From: Acidihalobacter prosperus
GTDB lineage: Bacteria; Pseudomonadota; Gammaproteobacteria; DSM-5130; Acidihalobacteraceae
DNA: 64,000 bases
Assembly: GCF_000754095.2 (NCBI RefSeq)
Contig: NZ_JQSG02000006.1
Coordinates: 809,501 to 873,500 of the forward strand
Reading direction: 5' to 3'
This document shows, piece after piece, positions 36,635-45,384 of this stretch (position 1 is its first letter; each line of letters opens with the position of its first letter). The notes under the pieces are model-generated. The model ran no database searches. It saw only the letters and a list, made by a program, of their open reading frames with translations, and was not told where the DNA came from. Position numbers and translations under genes: made by a program.

Positions 36635-37051
36635 ATGTCAATGAAAAAGGTCGTGTTGACGTTGATCGGTGCCAGTGCGCTGAGTCTGGGCTCGGGTGCC
36701 CTGTATACCGCCTATGCGGGCGAGCATCTGGCCGATCAGGCCAAGGTGACGATGCAGCAGGCGCGGGATCAGGCCATGCAGGTCGCGCCCGGCAAGATCC
36801 GCAGCGCGGAACTGGAAAGGGAACACGGTGGCTCCGGGCTGCGCTATTCGTTCGATATTCAGACCGCGCACGGCCTGCGCGAGGTGGGCATCGACGCGCA
36901 TAGCGGGAAGCTGCTGGAAAACCGCTTCGAAAACCGCAAGGCCGAGGCCGTCGAAATGCGCTACGAGCATGAGTACAAGAACCGCAATACCGTGGGCGAT
37001 CACGAGTACCAGCGGGACGACATGAACGGTCACGAACGCGAGGACGACTGA
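36635..37051 (+). CDS. PepSY domain exported protein
   Basis: Exported PepSY protein of 138 residues. A signal peptide (VVLTLIGASALSLGSGALYTAYA) is followed by a PepSY domain (TMQQARDQAMQVAPGKIRSAELEREHGGSGLRYSFDIQT, then REVGIDAHSGKLLE). The C-terminal tail is acidic and His/Asn-rich. GAGGA precedes the ATG. PepSY proteins beside QseB/PhoP-type two-component systems are common and may modulate a periplasmic protease or the sensor. It is followed by a terminator-like hairpin and then the response regulator gene. Confidence 0.85.
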   Translation: MSMKKVVLTLIGASALSLGSGALYTAYAGEHLADQAKVTMQQARDQAMQVAPGKIRSAELEREHGGSGLRYSFDIQTAHGLREVGIDAHSGKLLENRFENRKAEAVEMRYEHEYKNRNTVGDHEYQRDDMNGHEREDD

Positions 37052-37057
37052 GTCGAA

Positions 37058-37094
37058 CCGGGCGGCAGCCGTGCGACGGTTGCCGCCCGGGTTT
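37058..37094 (+). terminator. Terminator after PepSY gene
   Basis: CCGGGCGGCA (37058-37067) pairs with TGCCGCCCGG (37081-37090), with an inner CCGT/ACGG helix. GTTTT follows. It lies between the PepSY stop and the response regulator. Confidence 0.65.
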
Positions 37095-37164
37095 TCATGC
37101 GGCATTCGCGTCGGCACGAGGGTGCCATGCGCTAGACTGCTTCCGGCAACAGGGGAAACCTGCG

Positions 37165-37842
37165 ATGAAGGTACTGGTTGTCGAGGACGATGCCGAAACC
37201 GCGCGTTACATCGCTCGCGGGCTGCAGGAACTCGGCCATGTGGTGGATGTGGCGGCGGACGGTCGCGACGGGTTGTTTCACGCCACCGAGGGGGGCTACG
37301 ACCTCCTGGTCGTGGACCGTATGCTGCCGCTGCTGGACGGCCTCACCCTGGTGAAGACCCTCCGCGCGACCGGCAACAAGACGCCGGTGCTGTTCCTGAC
37401 CACCCTCGGCGGGGTCGACGACCGGGTCGAGGGATTGGAAGCCGGCGGCGACGATTATCTGATCAAGCCCTTTGCGTTTTCCGAGCTGGCCGCCCGCGTG
37501 CATGCGCTGGGGCGCCGGCCGCCGATCAGCGAGGCACCCACCGTGCTGCGCGTCGCCGACCTGGAAATGGATCTGGTCAAGCGCGGGGTTACCCGGCGGG
37601 GTACGCCGATCGAACTGCAGCCGCGCGAATTCCGCCTGCTCGAATACCTGCTGCGCCACGCCGGCGAGGTGGTGACCCGCACCATGCTGCTGGAACAGGT
37701 CTGGGATTTCCATTTCGATCCCAGGACCAGCGTGGTCGAGACCCACATCAGTCGTCTGCGGCAGAAGATCGACCGCGATTTCGACCCGCCGCTGATCCAC
37801 ACCGTGCGCGGTGCCGGGTACGCCCTGCGTGCGCCCGCGTAG
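37165..37842 (+). CDS. OmpR-family response regulator
   Basis: Two-component response regulator of 225 residues. The receiver has the acidic pair ED(D) at 7-9, phospho-acceptor D51 and K101 in LIKPF. The C-terminal winged helix (REFRLLEYLLRHAGEVVTRTMLLEQVWDFHFDP) is of the OmpR/QseB type. The stop overlaps the histidine kinase start, so the pair is co-translated. The upstream PepSY gene probably belongs to the same regulon. Confidence 0.95.
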   Translation: MKVLVVEDDAETARYIARGLQELGHVVDVAADGRDGLFHATEGGYDLLVVDRMLPLLDGLTLVKTLRATGNKTPVLFLTTLGGVDDRVEGLEAGGDDYLIKPFAFSELAARVHALGRRPPISEAPTVLRVADLEMDLVKRGVTRRGTPIELQPREFRLLEYLLRHAGEVVTRTMLLEQVWDFHFDPRTSVVETHISRLRQKIDRDFDPPLIHTVRGAGYALRAPA

Positions 37843-39226
37843 GCTGCTGCACAGCACCGGGTTTCGCACCGGACTGGGCTATGCGGCGCTGTTCGCCGCC
37901 TCGGTGTTCGTCCTGTTCGGGGTGATCTACTGGCAGACCGCGGGCTACATGGAGCGCCAGCTGCGCGCCGTGACCGTAACCGATTTCCATACGCTGGAGA
38001 GCGTGCTGCGGCATGGCGGCGTGGAGGGCTTGAGGCGTGCCATCGCCGCGCGCACGCGGGGCGAGCATGGCCACGGCGGCTGGTTTCTGCTGCTAAACGA
38101 TCAGGGCACGCGGCTCGCCGGCAATCTGCCGCCCGGCGTGCGCCCGCGCGAAGGCTGGCAGCAGCTCGCGCTGCGAGGCAGCGGCGATCACGCCGGCGAG
38201 GGCGAGTCGGGCGAGCATCGCGTGGTGCAGGGCGAGGGTCGGGCGCTGGGCCGCGACCTGTTCCTGTTCGTGGGGCAGGACGCCGGCGCGCTCAACGAGA
38301 TGCGCGAGCTGTGGCTCTCCGCGCTGGCCTGGGGCGTGGGCGCAACCCTGTTGCTGGCCGCGCTCGGCGGCGCGTTCATGGGCGCGGCTGCGCTGCGCCG
38401 GGTGGAGGCGATCAACCGCGTCGCCGGCGACATCGTGGCCGGCGACCTCGCGCGGCGGATGCCGGTCCGCGGCACCGAGGACGAGTTCGACACCCTGGCG
38501 ACGCACCTGAACCGGATGCTGGCGCGCATCCAGGAGCTGATGGAGGGCATGCGTCAGGTCAGCAACGACATCGCCCACGACCTGCGCACGCCGCTGGGGC
38601 GGCTTCGCCTGACCCTGGAAACCGCGCGGCGGGACGCGGGCAGCGTGGCCGACTATCGGCTCGCCGTGGATCACGCCCTCGAGCAGACCGATCAGATTCT
38701 CGAGACCTTCGCGGCGCTGCTGCGCATCGCGCAGATCGAGTCCGGCGCGCGCCGCAGCCGCTTCCAGCGCGTCGACCTCTCCGCCGTGCTGGACACGGTG
38801 CTCGACGCCTACCTCCCGGTCGCCGAGGATGCCGGCCATATCCTGCACGCACGCATCCCGCCTGGGATTCACGTGCGCGGCGACCGCGAACTGCTGGTGC
38901 AGGCCTTCGCCAATCTGATCGAGAACGCGCTGCGCCACACGCCGGCCGGCAGCCGCATCGACCTCGCGTTGGAAACCGGACCGCAAGGCGTGACGGCGAC
39001 GGTGGCCGACGACGGGCCGGGCATTCCGGCCGAGGCGCTGGACAAGGTCACCGGGCGTTTCTATCGGCTCGAATCCAGCCGCTCCACGCCCGGTAGCGGG
39101 TTGGGGCTGAGCCTGGTCGCGGCCATCGCCGCGTTGCACGAGGCGGAGCTGCGCCTGGCGGACAACGCTCCGGGGCTGCGGGCGACGCTGCAGTTCGCGG
39201 CAGCTGAGACGGCGCCGGCCAGCTAG
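37829..39226 (+). CDS. Sensor histidine kinase
   Basis: Membrane histidine kinase of about 465 residues. A first helix (AALFAASVFVLFGVIYW), a periplasmic domain and a second helix are followed by HAMP, HisKA (SNDIAHDLRTPLGRLR, phospho-histidine in AHDL) and HATPase_c boxes (NLIENALRHTP, DDGPGIP, GSGLGLSL). I use a GTG at 37829; another in-frame GTG at 37811 is possible. Both overlap the response regulator stop. Signal unknown; partner is the regulator at 37165. Confidence 0.92.
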   Translation: MRPRRLLHSTGFRTGLGYAALFAASVFVLFGVIYWQTAGYMERQLRAVTVTDFHTLESVLRHGGVEGLRRAIAARTRGEHGHGGWFLLLNDQGTRLAGNLPPGVRPREGWQQLALRGSGDHAGEGESGEHRVVQGEGRALGRDLFLFVGQDAGALNEMRELWLSALAWGVGATLLLAALGGAFMGAAALRRVEAINRVAGDIVAGDLARRMPVRGTEDEFDTLATHLNRMLARIQELMEGMRQVSNDIAHDLRTPLGRLRLTLETARRDAGSVADYRLAVDHALEQTDQILETFAALLRIAQIESGARRSRFQRVDLSAVLDTVLDAYLPVAEDAGHILHARIPPGIHVRGDRELLVQAFANLIENALRHTPAGSRIDLALETGPQGVTATVADDGPGIPAEALDKVTGRFYRLESSRSTPGSGLGLSLVAAIAALHEAELRLADNAPGLRATLQFAAAETAPAS

Positions 39227-39284
39227 CGATACGCATGTTTGAAGGCATATTTTGCGTGCGTGCTGGCCGGACGTACGGTTACGG

Positions 39285-39686
39285 TCACGTCGGTTTTTCG
39301 CTGTGTGGCACCCGGTTCGATATCTCGATCAGATTGCCGTCCGGGTCGCGGCAGTAGATGGAGAGGATGGGGCCGGTGGCGCCGGTCCGGGCGACGGGAG
39401 CGCCGAGCATTTCGACGCCGCAGCTCGCGAGATGGCGGCCGACCTCGTCGATCGGAACCGAGGTCAGGAAACACAGGTCTGCCGATCCCGGAGCCGGCTG
39501 CCGGGCCTTGGGTTCGAATTCGTGTCCGTGGGCGTGCAGATTGATTTTCTGCGTACCGAAACGCAGCGCCTTGCGTCCCGCGCCGAAGGTGACGACCTGC
39601 ATGCCCAATGCTTCGGTGTAAAAGGCGCAGCTGGCGTCGATGTCCTGCACGGTCAGCACGAGGTGGTCGAGGCTGTCGATGTTCAT
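39285..39686 (-). CDS. VOC (glyoxalase/bleomycin-resistance) family protein
   Basis: Vicinal-oxygen-chelate fold protein of 133 residues with two beta-alpha-beta-beta-beta modules. Metal ligand candidates are H8 in LDHLVLTVQDI, H in INLHAHGHEF, and the glutamate in GNLIEISNR. The sequence is typical of the small VirB5/YwbC-like subgroup. Convergent with the histidine kinase gene; the first of many single-domain genes on the minus strand. Substrate unknown. Confidence 0.88.
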   Translation of the reverse strand: MNIDSLDHLVLTVQDIDASCAFYTEALGMQVVTFGAGRKALRFGTQKINLHAHGHEFEPKARQPAPGSADLCFLTSVPIDEVGRHLASCGVEMLGAPVARTGATGPILSIYCRDPDGNLIEISNRVPHSEKPT

Positions 39687-39872
39687 GGTCTGCCCTGGGT
39701 TTTTATTGAAACGGCATTATTCGGTTACGCGATCGGCATACTGTAGATGCAGGCACGCGCCGTTCGGTTCCGTCCGGTATTTGAGCATGCCGATATGTTC
39801 GGCATGCGGCTGCGTCAGTCGGTTCGGCGGGAAAAATTCGGCAGGCCGACACGGGGCGAGCCAACGCTGCGA

Positions 39873-40358
39873 TTACCCGGCCAGGGTCCGTCGCATGATG
39901 GTCACGCGAACGTTTCTGTACGCGCAGTCTTCCACCCATATCCAGCCGCGCTTGGCGTAAAACGCGGATGCCGTGTCGGTGTAGAGATGGAGTGTCGGAA
40001 TCCCGAGTGACGTGGCCTCCCGTTCGATCCGTTCGATGAGCCTTGTCGCGATGCCCCGCCGACGAAACTCGGGTTTGACGAGCACGCCGGCCAGCCAGGG
40101 TGAAATGTCCGGCCGGGTGCTCATGTCGTGATCGACCAGCATCGCGGAACCCAGCAGGATGCCGCCCTGCGTGGCGATGACGGTGGTGGGAACCGTACGC
40201 CCGAGACTGCAGCGCTGGAGGTTTGCGATGCGCTCGTCGAGGGTCCGCCCTGAGTTGAAGCGCCCCCACTCGGCATGTTGCAGACGGGCGAGTTCCGGCA
40301 ACAGCTCCGGTCGATCCGCAAGGTAATCGATCTGCAGGGGCGAGTCAGTCGCGCGCAT
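39873..40358 (-). CDS. GNAT family N-acetyltransferase
   Basis: GNAT acetyltransferase of 161 residues. The acetyl-CoA binding motif A is visible as LAGVLVKPEFRRRGIATRLIERIE. The C-terminal part (LHLYTDTASAFYAKRGW) is typical of the fold. The ATG at 40358 lies 14 bases inside the end of the upstream GrpB-like gene; a GTG six bases further upstream is an alternative. Substrate unknown; probably a small amine. Confidence 0.88.
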   Translation of the reverse strand: MRATDSPLQIDYLADRPELLPELARLQHAEWGRFNSGRTLDERIANLQRCSLGRTVPTTVIATQGGILLGSAMLVDHDMSTRPDISPWLAGVLVKPEFRRRGIATRLIERIEREATSLGIPTLHLYTDTASAFYAKRGWIWVEDCAYRNVRVTIMRRTLAG

Positions 40359-40890
40359 TGACACGCCGCTTCGCGCGCTGTTCTGCCGCGCGTAATGCCA
40401 GGGCCCTTTGTTCGTGATGTTTGACGAAGGTGTCCTTGCCGGCGCAGTACGTGTCGATATCGTTGTTGCAGCTGGCGGCCAGCCCGATTTTCAATTCCGC
40501 GTAGCGGACGCGCACGTCGGGGTTCGATATCAGGTAATCGCGAAACGCGAGGTGCCTGAGTATGTTTTCGTCGCCGGTCGCGAAGGCGTGGATCTGATGC
40601 GTTCTGCGCATCCCCCCTTTGCGGAAATAACGTCTGCCCGCAATGCCGTATTCGCCGAGCGCCTCGTAACCCAGCGCGGCGAGCGATTCCGCGGTGGCGT
40701 CCAGCTCGCGCAGGCTGCGCACTTCCATGAGCATGTCGATGATGGGTTTGGCGGCGAGTCCCTCGACCGAGGTGCTGCCGATATGGTGGACGGCTCCGAT
40801 CACGGCGGGCAGCGCCTCGAACAGGGCATGTCGCTCGCGTTCGAAGTGCGCCGGCCACGCCGGGTCGTAAGGCACCACTTCGACGATCAT
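40345..40890 (-). CDS. GrpB-like nucleotidyltransferase (UPF0157) protein
   Basis: GrpB/UPF0157 family protein of 181 residues. The N-terminus (VEVVPYDPAWPAHFERERHAL) and HHIGSTSVEGLAAKPIIDMLMEV contain the nucleotidyltransferase-like GSTS and D.D pattern. The family is found often beside kinases and antibiotic-resistance genes, role unclear. The ATG at 40888-40890 overlaps the stop of the upstream VOC gene (ATGA), and its own end overlaps the GNAT start: these three form a compact operon. Confidence 0.9.
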   Translation of the reverse strand: MIVEVVPYDPAWPAHFERERHALFEALPAVIGAVHHIGSTSVEGLAAKPIIDMLMEVRSLRELDATAESLAALGYEALGEYGIAGRRYFRKGGMRRTHQIHAFATGDENILRHLAFRDYLISNPDVRVRYAELKIGLAASCNNDIDTYCAGKDTFVKHHEQRALALRAAEQRAKRRVNARD

Positions 40891-41264
40891 GGCGCGACCG
40901 GTGCGGTATGAGGCCCGCGCAAGCCGAGGCAGTTGCCCCAGGGGTCCTGCAGCTGGCACATGTGCTGTCCGTTTTCGATGCGCAATGGCCCGCGATAGAG
41001 CGTTGCGCCGAGGTTCAGAATACGCGCGAGTTCGTCTGCGAAGTCGTCGACCGACCAATAGACGATGCTGCCGGCCGTACCGGAAGGCGATTTGCCGTCC
41101 GCAAGCACGAATTCGATCTGTAGATCGGGAAAACGCAGTATCGGTACGGCATCCATTTCAAGCGTTTCGCGATCCGCTGCGGGAAAAATGCGGGCATACC
41201 ATGCTGCCGCGGCCTCAGGCGCGGATGTGGGAATCATAACGGCACAGATGAGGGGGCCAGGCAT
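40887..41264 (-). CDS. VOC family protein
   Basis: VOC-fold protein of 125 residues. It has the PhnB/YP_-type features (AVMIPTSAPEAAAAWYARIFPAADRETL, then LQDPWGNCLGLRGP). I use the ATG at 41264, which gives the normal fold start; the open frame extends 44 codons further without a ribosome site. Coupled to the GrpB-like gene. Possible metal-dependent or metal-free ligand-binding enzyme; substrate unknown. Confidence 0.82.
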   Translation of the reverse strand: MPGPLICAVMIPTSAPEAAAAWYARIFPAADRETLEMDAVPILRFPDLQIEFVLADGKSPSGTAGSIVYWSVDDFADELARILNLGATLYRGPLRIENGQHMCQLQDPWGNCLGLRGPHTAPVAP

Positions 41265-41316
41265 GGTGAGAGGGTCCGTCTCGATAGCGGTCGCTGCCGT
41301 TTGGTGTGTGGGAGGG

Positions 41317-41805
41317 TTATGCGGTCGCCTGCATGACGACGGCGTCGCCAGTGTATTCCGGGGCGGGTGTCCGATATAGCTCGGCGAAGCCTGCACGCCG
41401 CCAGAATTTCAGTGCCTGCGTGTTTTTCTCGACGACGGCAATGCGCAGTGTTCCGCAGTTCCAGTGGCGAGCCTGAGCACGTAGGTTTTCCAGCGCGAGG
41501 GTTCCGTATCCGCAACCCTGATGGCTTTCGGCAAACAGCAACAGCCCGATATAGGCGATATCGGGTTCGGGGTAGCCGCGAAGAAGGTCGGCGCAGCCGA
41601 TGACGTTGTCGTGCAGCAGGTAGGCGTAGAAATGTTTATCGTCCATCGTCTTGCCGGGAGGCAAATCCAGCAAGGCCTGTTCCGCATCTCCCGGCGCGGG
41701 CAGACGGTTCTGAATGGTCAGCGAGTAGCCGGGTGCCTGTTCCAGAAGCATCTGCAGTGCGTCGATGTCGTCGCGATTCGCGTGCAGTAGACGTTGGTTC
41801 AGCAA
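41317..41805 (-). CDS. GNAT family N-acetyltransferase
   Basis: GNAT acetyltransferase of about 162 residues. Motif A appears as IGLLLFAESHQGCGYGTLALENLRAQAR, and the C-terminus has RIAVVEKNTQALKFWRRAGF. No ATG fits the start: a TTG at 41805 with an AAAGG site is my choice. A TTG at 41844 that overlaps the YciI-like stop in TTGA is an alternative. Substrate unknown. Confidence 0.85.
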   Translation of the reverse strand: MLNQRLLHANRDDIDALQMLLEQAPGYSLTIQNRLPAPGDAEQALLDLPPGKTMDDKHFYAYLLHDNVIGCADLLRGYPEPDIAYIGLLLFAESHQGCGYGTLALENLRAQARHWNCGTLRIAVVEKNTQALKFWRRAGFAELYRTPAPEYTGDAVVMQATA

Positions 41806-41840
41806 GGTGACGGCCTTTGAGGGTTGGGGGCTGCGGGAAT

Positions 41841-42122
41841 TCAAAGTGCCGAGCCGACGACGACCGTCCACTCGCGAATACGCCATCCGGTCACCAGACG
41901 GTTGCGCACGTAAGGATCGTTTGCGACGAAGGATTCCACCCGGCTGCGGTCCTCGGTCTTGAAGATCAGCGCCGCACCGTCCGCCGGATCGGCATACGCG
42001 CCGCCCAGCAGCAGTTCGCCGCGGTGGACATATTCTTCGGTGAGCGCCAGATGGGCCTGCCTGAACGGCGTGCGCCGCTCGATGATGTTTTCGACGTAAT
42101 CGTAGAAGAGGATGTAATACAT
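41841..42122 (-). CDS. YciI-like protein
   Basis: YciI family protein of 93 residues, a ferredoxin-like fold of unknown activity (MYYILFYDYVENIIERRTPFRQAHL, then ADGAALIFKTEDRSRVESFVANDPYV). The histidine and aspartate that are active-site candidates in YciI are present (H24 and D in the NDPYV loop). It lies directly upstream of the GNAT gene and probably in the same transcript. Confidence 0.88.
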   Translation of the reverse strand: MYYILFYDYVENIIERRTPFRQAHLALTEEYVHRGELLLGGAYADPADGAALIFKTEDRSRVESFVANDPYVRNRLVTGWRIREWTVVVGSAL

Positions 42123-42176
42123 GTCGTTTGCCTGATGGATCGATTCGTGAGCGCGCAGACGCTAGGCTCGGAATGT

Positions 42177-42728
42177 TTATTTTACGGGTTTGGGCGGCAG
42201 GCGGCGCATGGCGGCCTTCCAGGGCGGCTGGTCCCATTCGGGATGTTTTTTCCATTCCTCCTTGAGCGCTGCGATCCATCGCCTGTACGCGGAAGGGGAG
42301 GGTATCAGCGGGGTATGGCTGAGTTCGAAATGGATGCCTGTGTAAGGATCGTTGAAGAACACGGCGTAATAGCCGGGCGTGTAGACGGCGTATTCGGCGG
42401 GCGGGTCCGAAACCTCGATACCGTTAGGCAGCAAGAATCCCTGGTGGAAATCGTCGATTTCGCGTCGGTTTCTGGCCCACAGCGCCACGTGGTGAATGCC
42501 GGGCAGCTGTTGCTCCGGGTCCAGTCTGTCTCCGCCCGACGCCGGCTGGATGCCGACATAGCTGTGGAAAAAGGGGAGGCGCGCCATGTAGTACGTCGAC
42601 CGGTAGCCGATGTCGAGCGTCCAGAAACTCTTGTAGCCGAGCCAGCCGAACATGGCATCGAAGAAGCGGACGGACTTTTCATATTCGAGCACCGAAAACT
42701 CGACGTGATGAATGCCTTTCCAGCGCAT
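42177..42728 (-). CDS. VOC family protein, extended
   Basis: VOC-fold protein of 183 residues. The N-terminus IHHVEFSVLEYEKSVRFFDAMFGWLGYKSF and the second module IHHVALWARNRREIDDFHQGF with FELSHTP at the end give three candidate metal ligands. A C-terminal basic tail (EEWKKHPEWDQPPWKAAMRR) extends past the fold. GGGGGT lies close to the ATG. Substrate unknown. Confidence 0.87.
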   Translation of the reverse strand: MRWKGIHHVEFSVLEYEKSVRFFDAMFGWLGYKSFWTLDIGYRSTYYMARLPFFHSYVGIQPASGGDRLDPEQQLPGIHHVALWARNRREIDDFHQGFLLPNGIEVSDPPAEYAVYTPGYYAVFFNDPYTGIHFELSHTPLIPSPSAYRRWIAALKEEWKKHPEWDQPPWKAAMRRLPPKPVK

Positions 42729-42810
42729 TGGACCCCCGGTTTGCGTTGCGTAGGCGTTTTTCCCTTTATACCAGCATCGTCATGCGGCATGCGCGCTGCG
42801 TGTCGTTCTG

Positions 42811-43194
42811 TCATGCGCTCCGCAACGGGTTGTCACCCAGGCCTTGCGCGAAATCCGCCACGAATTGCTCGATGGATTCGGCGAACTCCTGCTCGACGGC
42901 TTTGTCGTCGATGGTGCAGTGCACGACGAGTGCGCGCGGATTTTCGTGCAGGGCCACGGTCCACGCCAGTGCATGAGGGCAGTTCAGCAAGGAAAAGCGT
43001 ACGCCATTATGGATAGGCTCGCGCGCGACGCGGAAGCGGCCCCACACACAGTAGATCTCGCCGTATCCGTCCGGGGTGGACGACAGCACGGATTCGATCG
43101 AGGCGCACAGGTCTGGTAGACGCTCGATGGTCACGGTCTGGCGAATGTGGTCGATGGAAGTGTCGGGGTCCGGGATTTCGGCAAAGAATTCCAT
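42811..43194 (-). CDS. Hypothetical protein, 127 residues
   Basis: Soluble protein of unknown function, no signal peptide or membrane segment. It has mixed alpha/beta character (IEIRF-like strands such as GVRFSLLNCPHALAWTVAL) and a long acidic C-terminal helix (DKAVEQEFAESIEQFVADFAQGLG). No motif is recognised. The gene sits in the accessory run between a VOC gene and a kinase-like gene; the homogenous codon use supports it as real. Confidence 0.65.
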   Translation of the reverse strand: MEFFAEIPDPDTSIDHIRQTVTIERLPDLCASIESVLSSTPDGYGEIYCVWGRFRVAREPIHNGVRFSLLNCPHALAWTVALHENPRALVVHCTIDDKAVEQEFAESIEQFVADFAQGLGDNPLRSA

Positions 43195-43262
43195 GGCAGG
43201 CTCGCAGGGTGATGAACGGGCGTCGGTCTGGCGCGCGTGGCTAGGGAGAGGCGCCCGACGGA

Positions 43263-43769
43263 CTAGGGACGCTCGTCAATTCTGGTTACGTCGAAGCCTT
43301 CCGCCGGTGCGGGTTCGACAAAGTATTGCGTGACTCGTTCGAACATTTCTGCCGTATCGGTAGACGCTCTTTCGGGTTGCCGGGTGCGCCTCGCCTCGAT
43401 TCTCTTGAGACAGGTTTCGTCGGACATGTCGACGAAAACCAGGCTGTGAGGCGCCTTGGCCGCCGTAAACAGCGTTCTGAACCATGCCCGCTGGGCAACG
43501 GTATTGGCGGGAAAATCCATCACCACGTCCGTGCCGGCGGTCAGTATCGATTGCACCAGCGGCCCGATCAGAGGTTTGAGGCGGCCGGCGTACTGGGCGT
43601 AATCGCCCAGCGTCGCAATCTGGTTCGGGTAGAGGGCAGCCAGCCATTCGTCCTCCACAAGCAAAACGGCATGTATCTCATCGGCGATGGTTTTCGCCAG
43701 AGTCGATTTCCCAGCGCCCATCTTGCCGCAGAAAAATATCAGTGTGCCCGTATGCGCGCGAAGGTTCAT
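43263..43769 (-). CDS. P-loop AAA/kinase-like ATPase
   Basis: Small P-loop protein of 168 residues. Walker A is GKMGAGKST at about 15-23, and a second conserved region VVMDFPANTVAQRAWFRTLF resembles the zeta-toxin/gluconokinase-like P-loop kinases that often occur in accessory regions. R residues in LKRIEARRTRQPER could form a lid. I start at the ATG at 43769, just before the P-loop strand; an ATG at 43787 is possible. Substrate unknown; a resistance phosphotransferase role is only a guess. Confidence 0.82.
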   Translation of the reverse strand: MNLRAHTGTLIFFCGKMGAGKSTLAKTIADEIHAVLLVEDEWLAALYPNQIATLGDYAQYAGRLKPLIGPLVQSILTAGTDVVMDFPANTVAQRAWFRTLFTAAKAPHSLVFVDMSDETCLKRIEARRTRQPERASTDTAEMFERVTQYFVEPAPAEGFDVTRIDERP

Positions 43770-43901
43770 GGACCCTATCGCATCCATGTCCAGCCGCGGC
43801 GCGACCCGTGTCGGGTCGGCCGCCGGCACGGCTGCGCCACCCATCTAGCGGATATTCCGGGCCGACAAGCCTGTCTGCCGCGGTGCTGGGCCGGCTTCAT
43901 G

Positions 43902-44447
43902 CTATCGGCATCGCGCATACATGAAGCATGGGCGTGGCGCATCGTCGATGTTCGGATGGACCAGATAGCGCTCCAGGCGGGCCTCCCTGGCAAAGCCCGC
44001 CTTTTCCAGTGTGCGAGCCGATGCGATATTGTCGACGTCGCAGGTCGCCTGGACCCTGAATATGGCGGCGTACGACAACGCAATGGCCGTCAGCGCCGAC
44101 AAGGCTTCAGGCATCAGGCCGTTGCCCCACTGCGGGCGTGCCAGGACGTAGCCGACATCGATCGTGTGACGGTTGATGTGGCGTGCATCCAGCATGCCCA
44201 CGGGGCCGTCGCCTCGCGGCGCAAGCTCCAGAACATAGGCTCGGCGAGTCCCCTTGTCCCAGTCGTCGATGGCCTGCCCGATGAACGCCTGGGCCTCGTA
44301 CAAACGCGCAAGCGGGCGCCAGGTCATGAACCTCGAGACCGCCGTGTCCTGTGCGTAGCGGGAAAAGATTTCGGCGGCATCGGCGTAAGCCGGCTTGCGC
44401 AGCAACAGGCGTTCGGTCTTGAAGTGGTCAGGCAGTACGTTGTCCAT
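43902..44447 (-). CDS. RimJ/RimL-type GNAT acetyltransferase
   Basis: GNAT protein of 181 residues of the RimJ/RimL subgroup. It has TERLLLRKPAYADAAEIF at the N-terminus and acetyl-CoA motif VGYVLARPQWGNGLMPEAL, then DNIASARTLEKAGFAREARLER. Relatives acetylate ribosomal proteins or small amines. The ATG at 44447 overlaps the end of the upstream DoxX-like gene by 20 bases, so they are probably co-transcribed. Confidence 0.9.
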   Translation of the reverse strand: MDNVLPDHFKTERLLLRKPAYADAAEIFSRYAQDTAVSRFMTWRPLARLYEAQAFIGQAIDDWDKGTRRAYVLELAPRGDGPVGMLDARHINRHTIDVGYVLARPQWGNGLMPEALSALTAIALSYAAIFRVQATCDVDNIASARTLEKAGFAREARLERYLVHPNIDDAPRPCFMYARCR

Positions 44448-44967
44448 TGCAAATTTTAATCCATCGACCGTCAGGGGCGTCGCGCCATGCGTTCGTTCTG
44501 GCCGCCGCACCGGGTTGTCGAATTGTAAACCAGTGGGCCCAAAGCAGGATGACAGCCTGAAGCGGCGCGCGGATCAACAGACAAACCGGCCCCCAGGCAT
44601 GGCCCTTCATCGGCACCTGATTGATCGCAGCATAGATGTTGGCCGGGAAAAACGAAACCAGGCTCGCGGCTGCGAGCCAGCCCGCGATGCGGCGGTATTT
44701 CCTGACGATAAAGCCTATCGCCATAACGAACGCCAGAAGCCCGGCCGAATAGATGGTGGGCACGCGTGCGGGCACGAATGGCGGCAGCATGTCGGCCATC
44801 GGCTCCGTCAGGATGAAATGGCCGATGCCGGTGAAGGTGAACAGAGCGGCGAGTCCGATGGCGGCGGGAGGGTGTGGGGCGCAATCGCGGCGGGCGATGG
44901 CCGCGAACGCACGCACTACGAGATAGGGTGCGGTCAAGAGAAAGACCATGATGGCGGGTATGATCAT
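44428..44967 (-). CDS. DoxX-like membrane protein
   Basis: Membrane protein of 179 residues with about four helices (PAIMVFLLTAPYLVVRAFAAIA, IGLAALFTFTGIGHFIL, IYSAGLLAFVMAIGFIV, LAAASLVSFFPANIYAAIN). The GIGHF and FPANIYAA features resemble the DoxX/DUF4345-like group of unknown role. The C-terminus after about 155 is polar. Start ATG at 44967 has GGGAAC close by. Substrate or partner unknown. Confidence 0.78.
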   Translation of the reverse strand: MIIPAIMVFLLTAPYLVVRAFAAIARRDCAPHPPAAIGLAALFTFTGIGHFILTEPMADMLPPFVPARVPTIYSAGLLAFVMAIGFIVRKYRRIAGWLAAASLVSFFPANIYAAINQVPMKGHAWGPVCLLIRAPLQAVILLWAHWFTIRQPGAAARTNAWRDAPDGRWIKICNGQRTA

Positions 44968-45384
44968 GAGTTCCCGTTTCCGTGGCTGCCCGGGGTTGAG
45001 GCCAAGCGGCCGACCCGAGGAATGACCGGGCGGACCGCTGGCAGCACGGAGCCGATCAGGCGAAAATGCTTCGGTGCGCAACGTGGATGAAGTTTCGGCT
45101 TGTCTGACCGTGACTATGGACCATGATCGCGTGATAAGCGGAATCGAATCGAAGGTGGCGCCGGGCGATGCGCGGGCCGCTTGCCTGTGGCGCATCCGCT
45201 CGTGTCAGACCAATGTGATTGGGCTGCCGGATACTCATGAACGCCCGAATTCGCGCTGTGTGCGGACGTGAGAAGCCGCCTTGGATCGGGCGCGTGTTGC
45301 GCGAGGCTGTGCCGTGATTGGCACGCGCGCCTTCAAGAAGGGCGGGTGGCCTGCTGAACCGCAGGCCACCCCGGAACGACCGAT
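44968..45384. other. Intergenic region, no gene seen
   Basis: No frame with ribosome site or recognisable protein is found. The right end carries the strong hairpin at 45344-45371 that serves the lipoprotein gene. Confidence 0.6.
45344..45371 (-). terminator. Hairpin after lipoprotein gene
   Basis: GGGTGGCCTGC and GCAGGCCACCC make an 11-pair perfect stem with loop TGAACC, 13 bases past the lipoprotein stop on the minus strand. No T tract follows. Confidence 0.5.

Noticed and set aside
45074-45271. A 65-codon plus-strand frame in the gap before the lipoprotein
   Set aside because: No ribosome site, no hydrophobic or conserved pattern, and it lies between two minus-strand genes.
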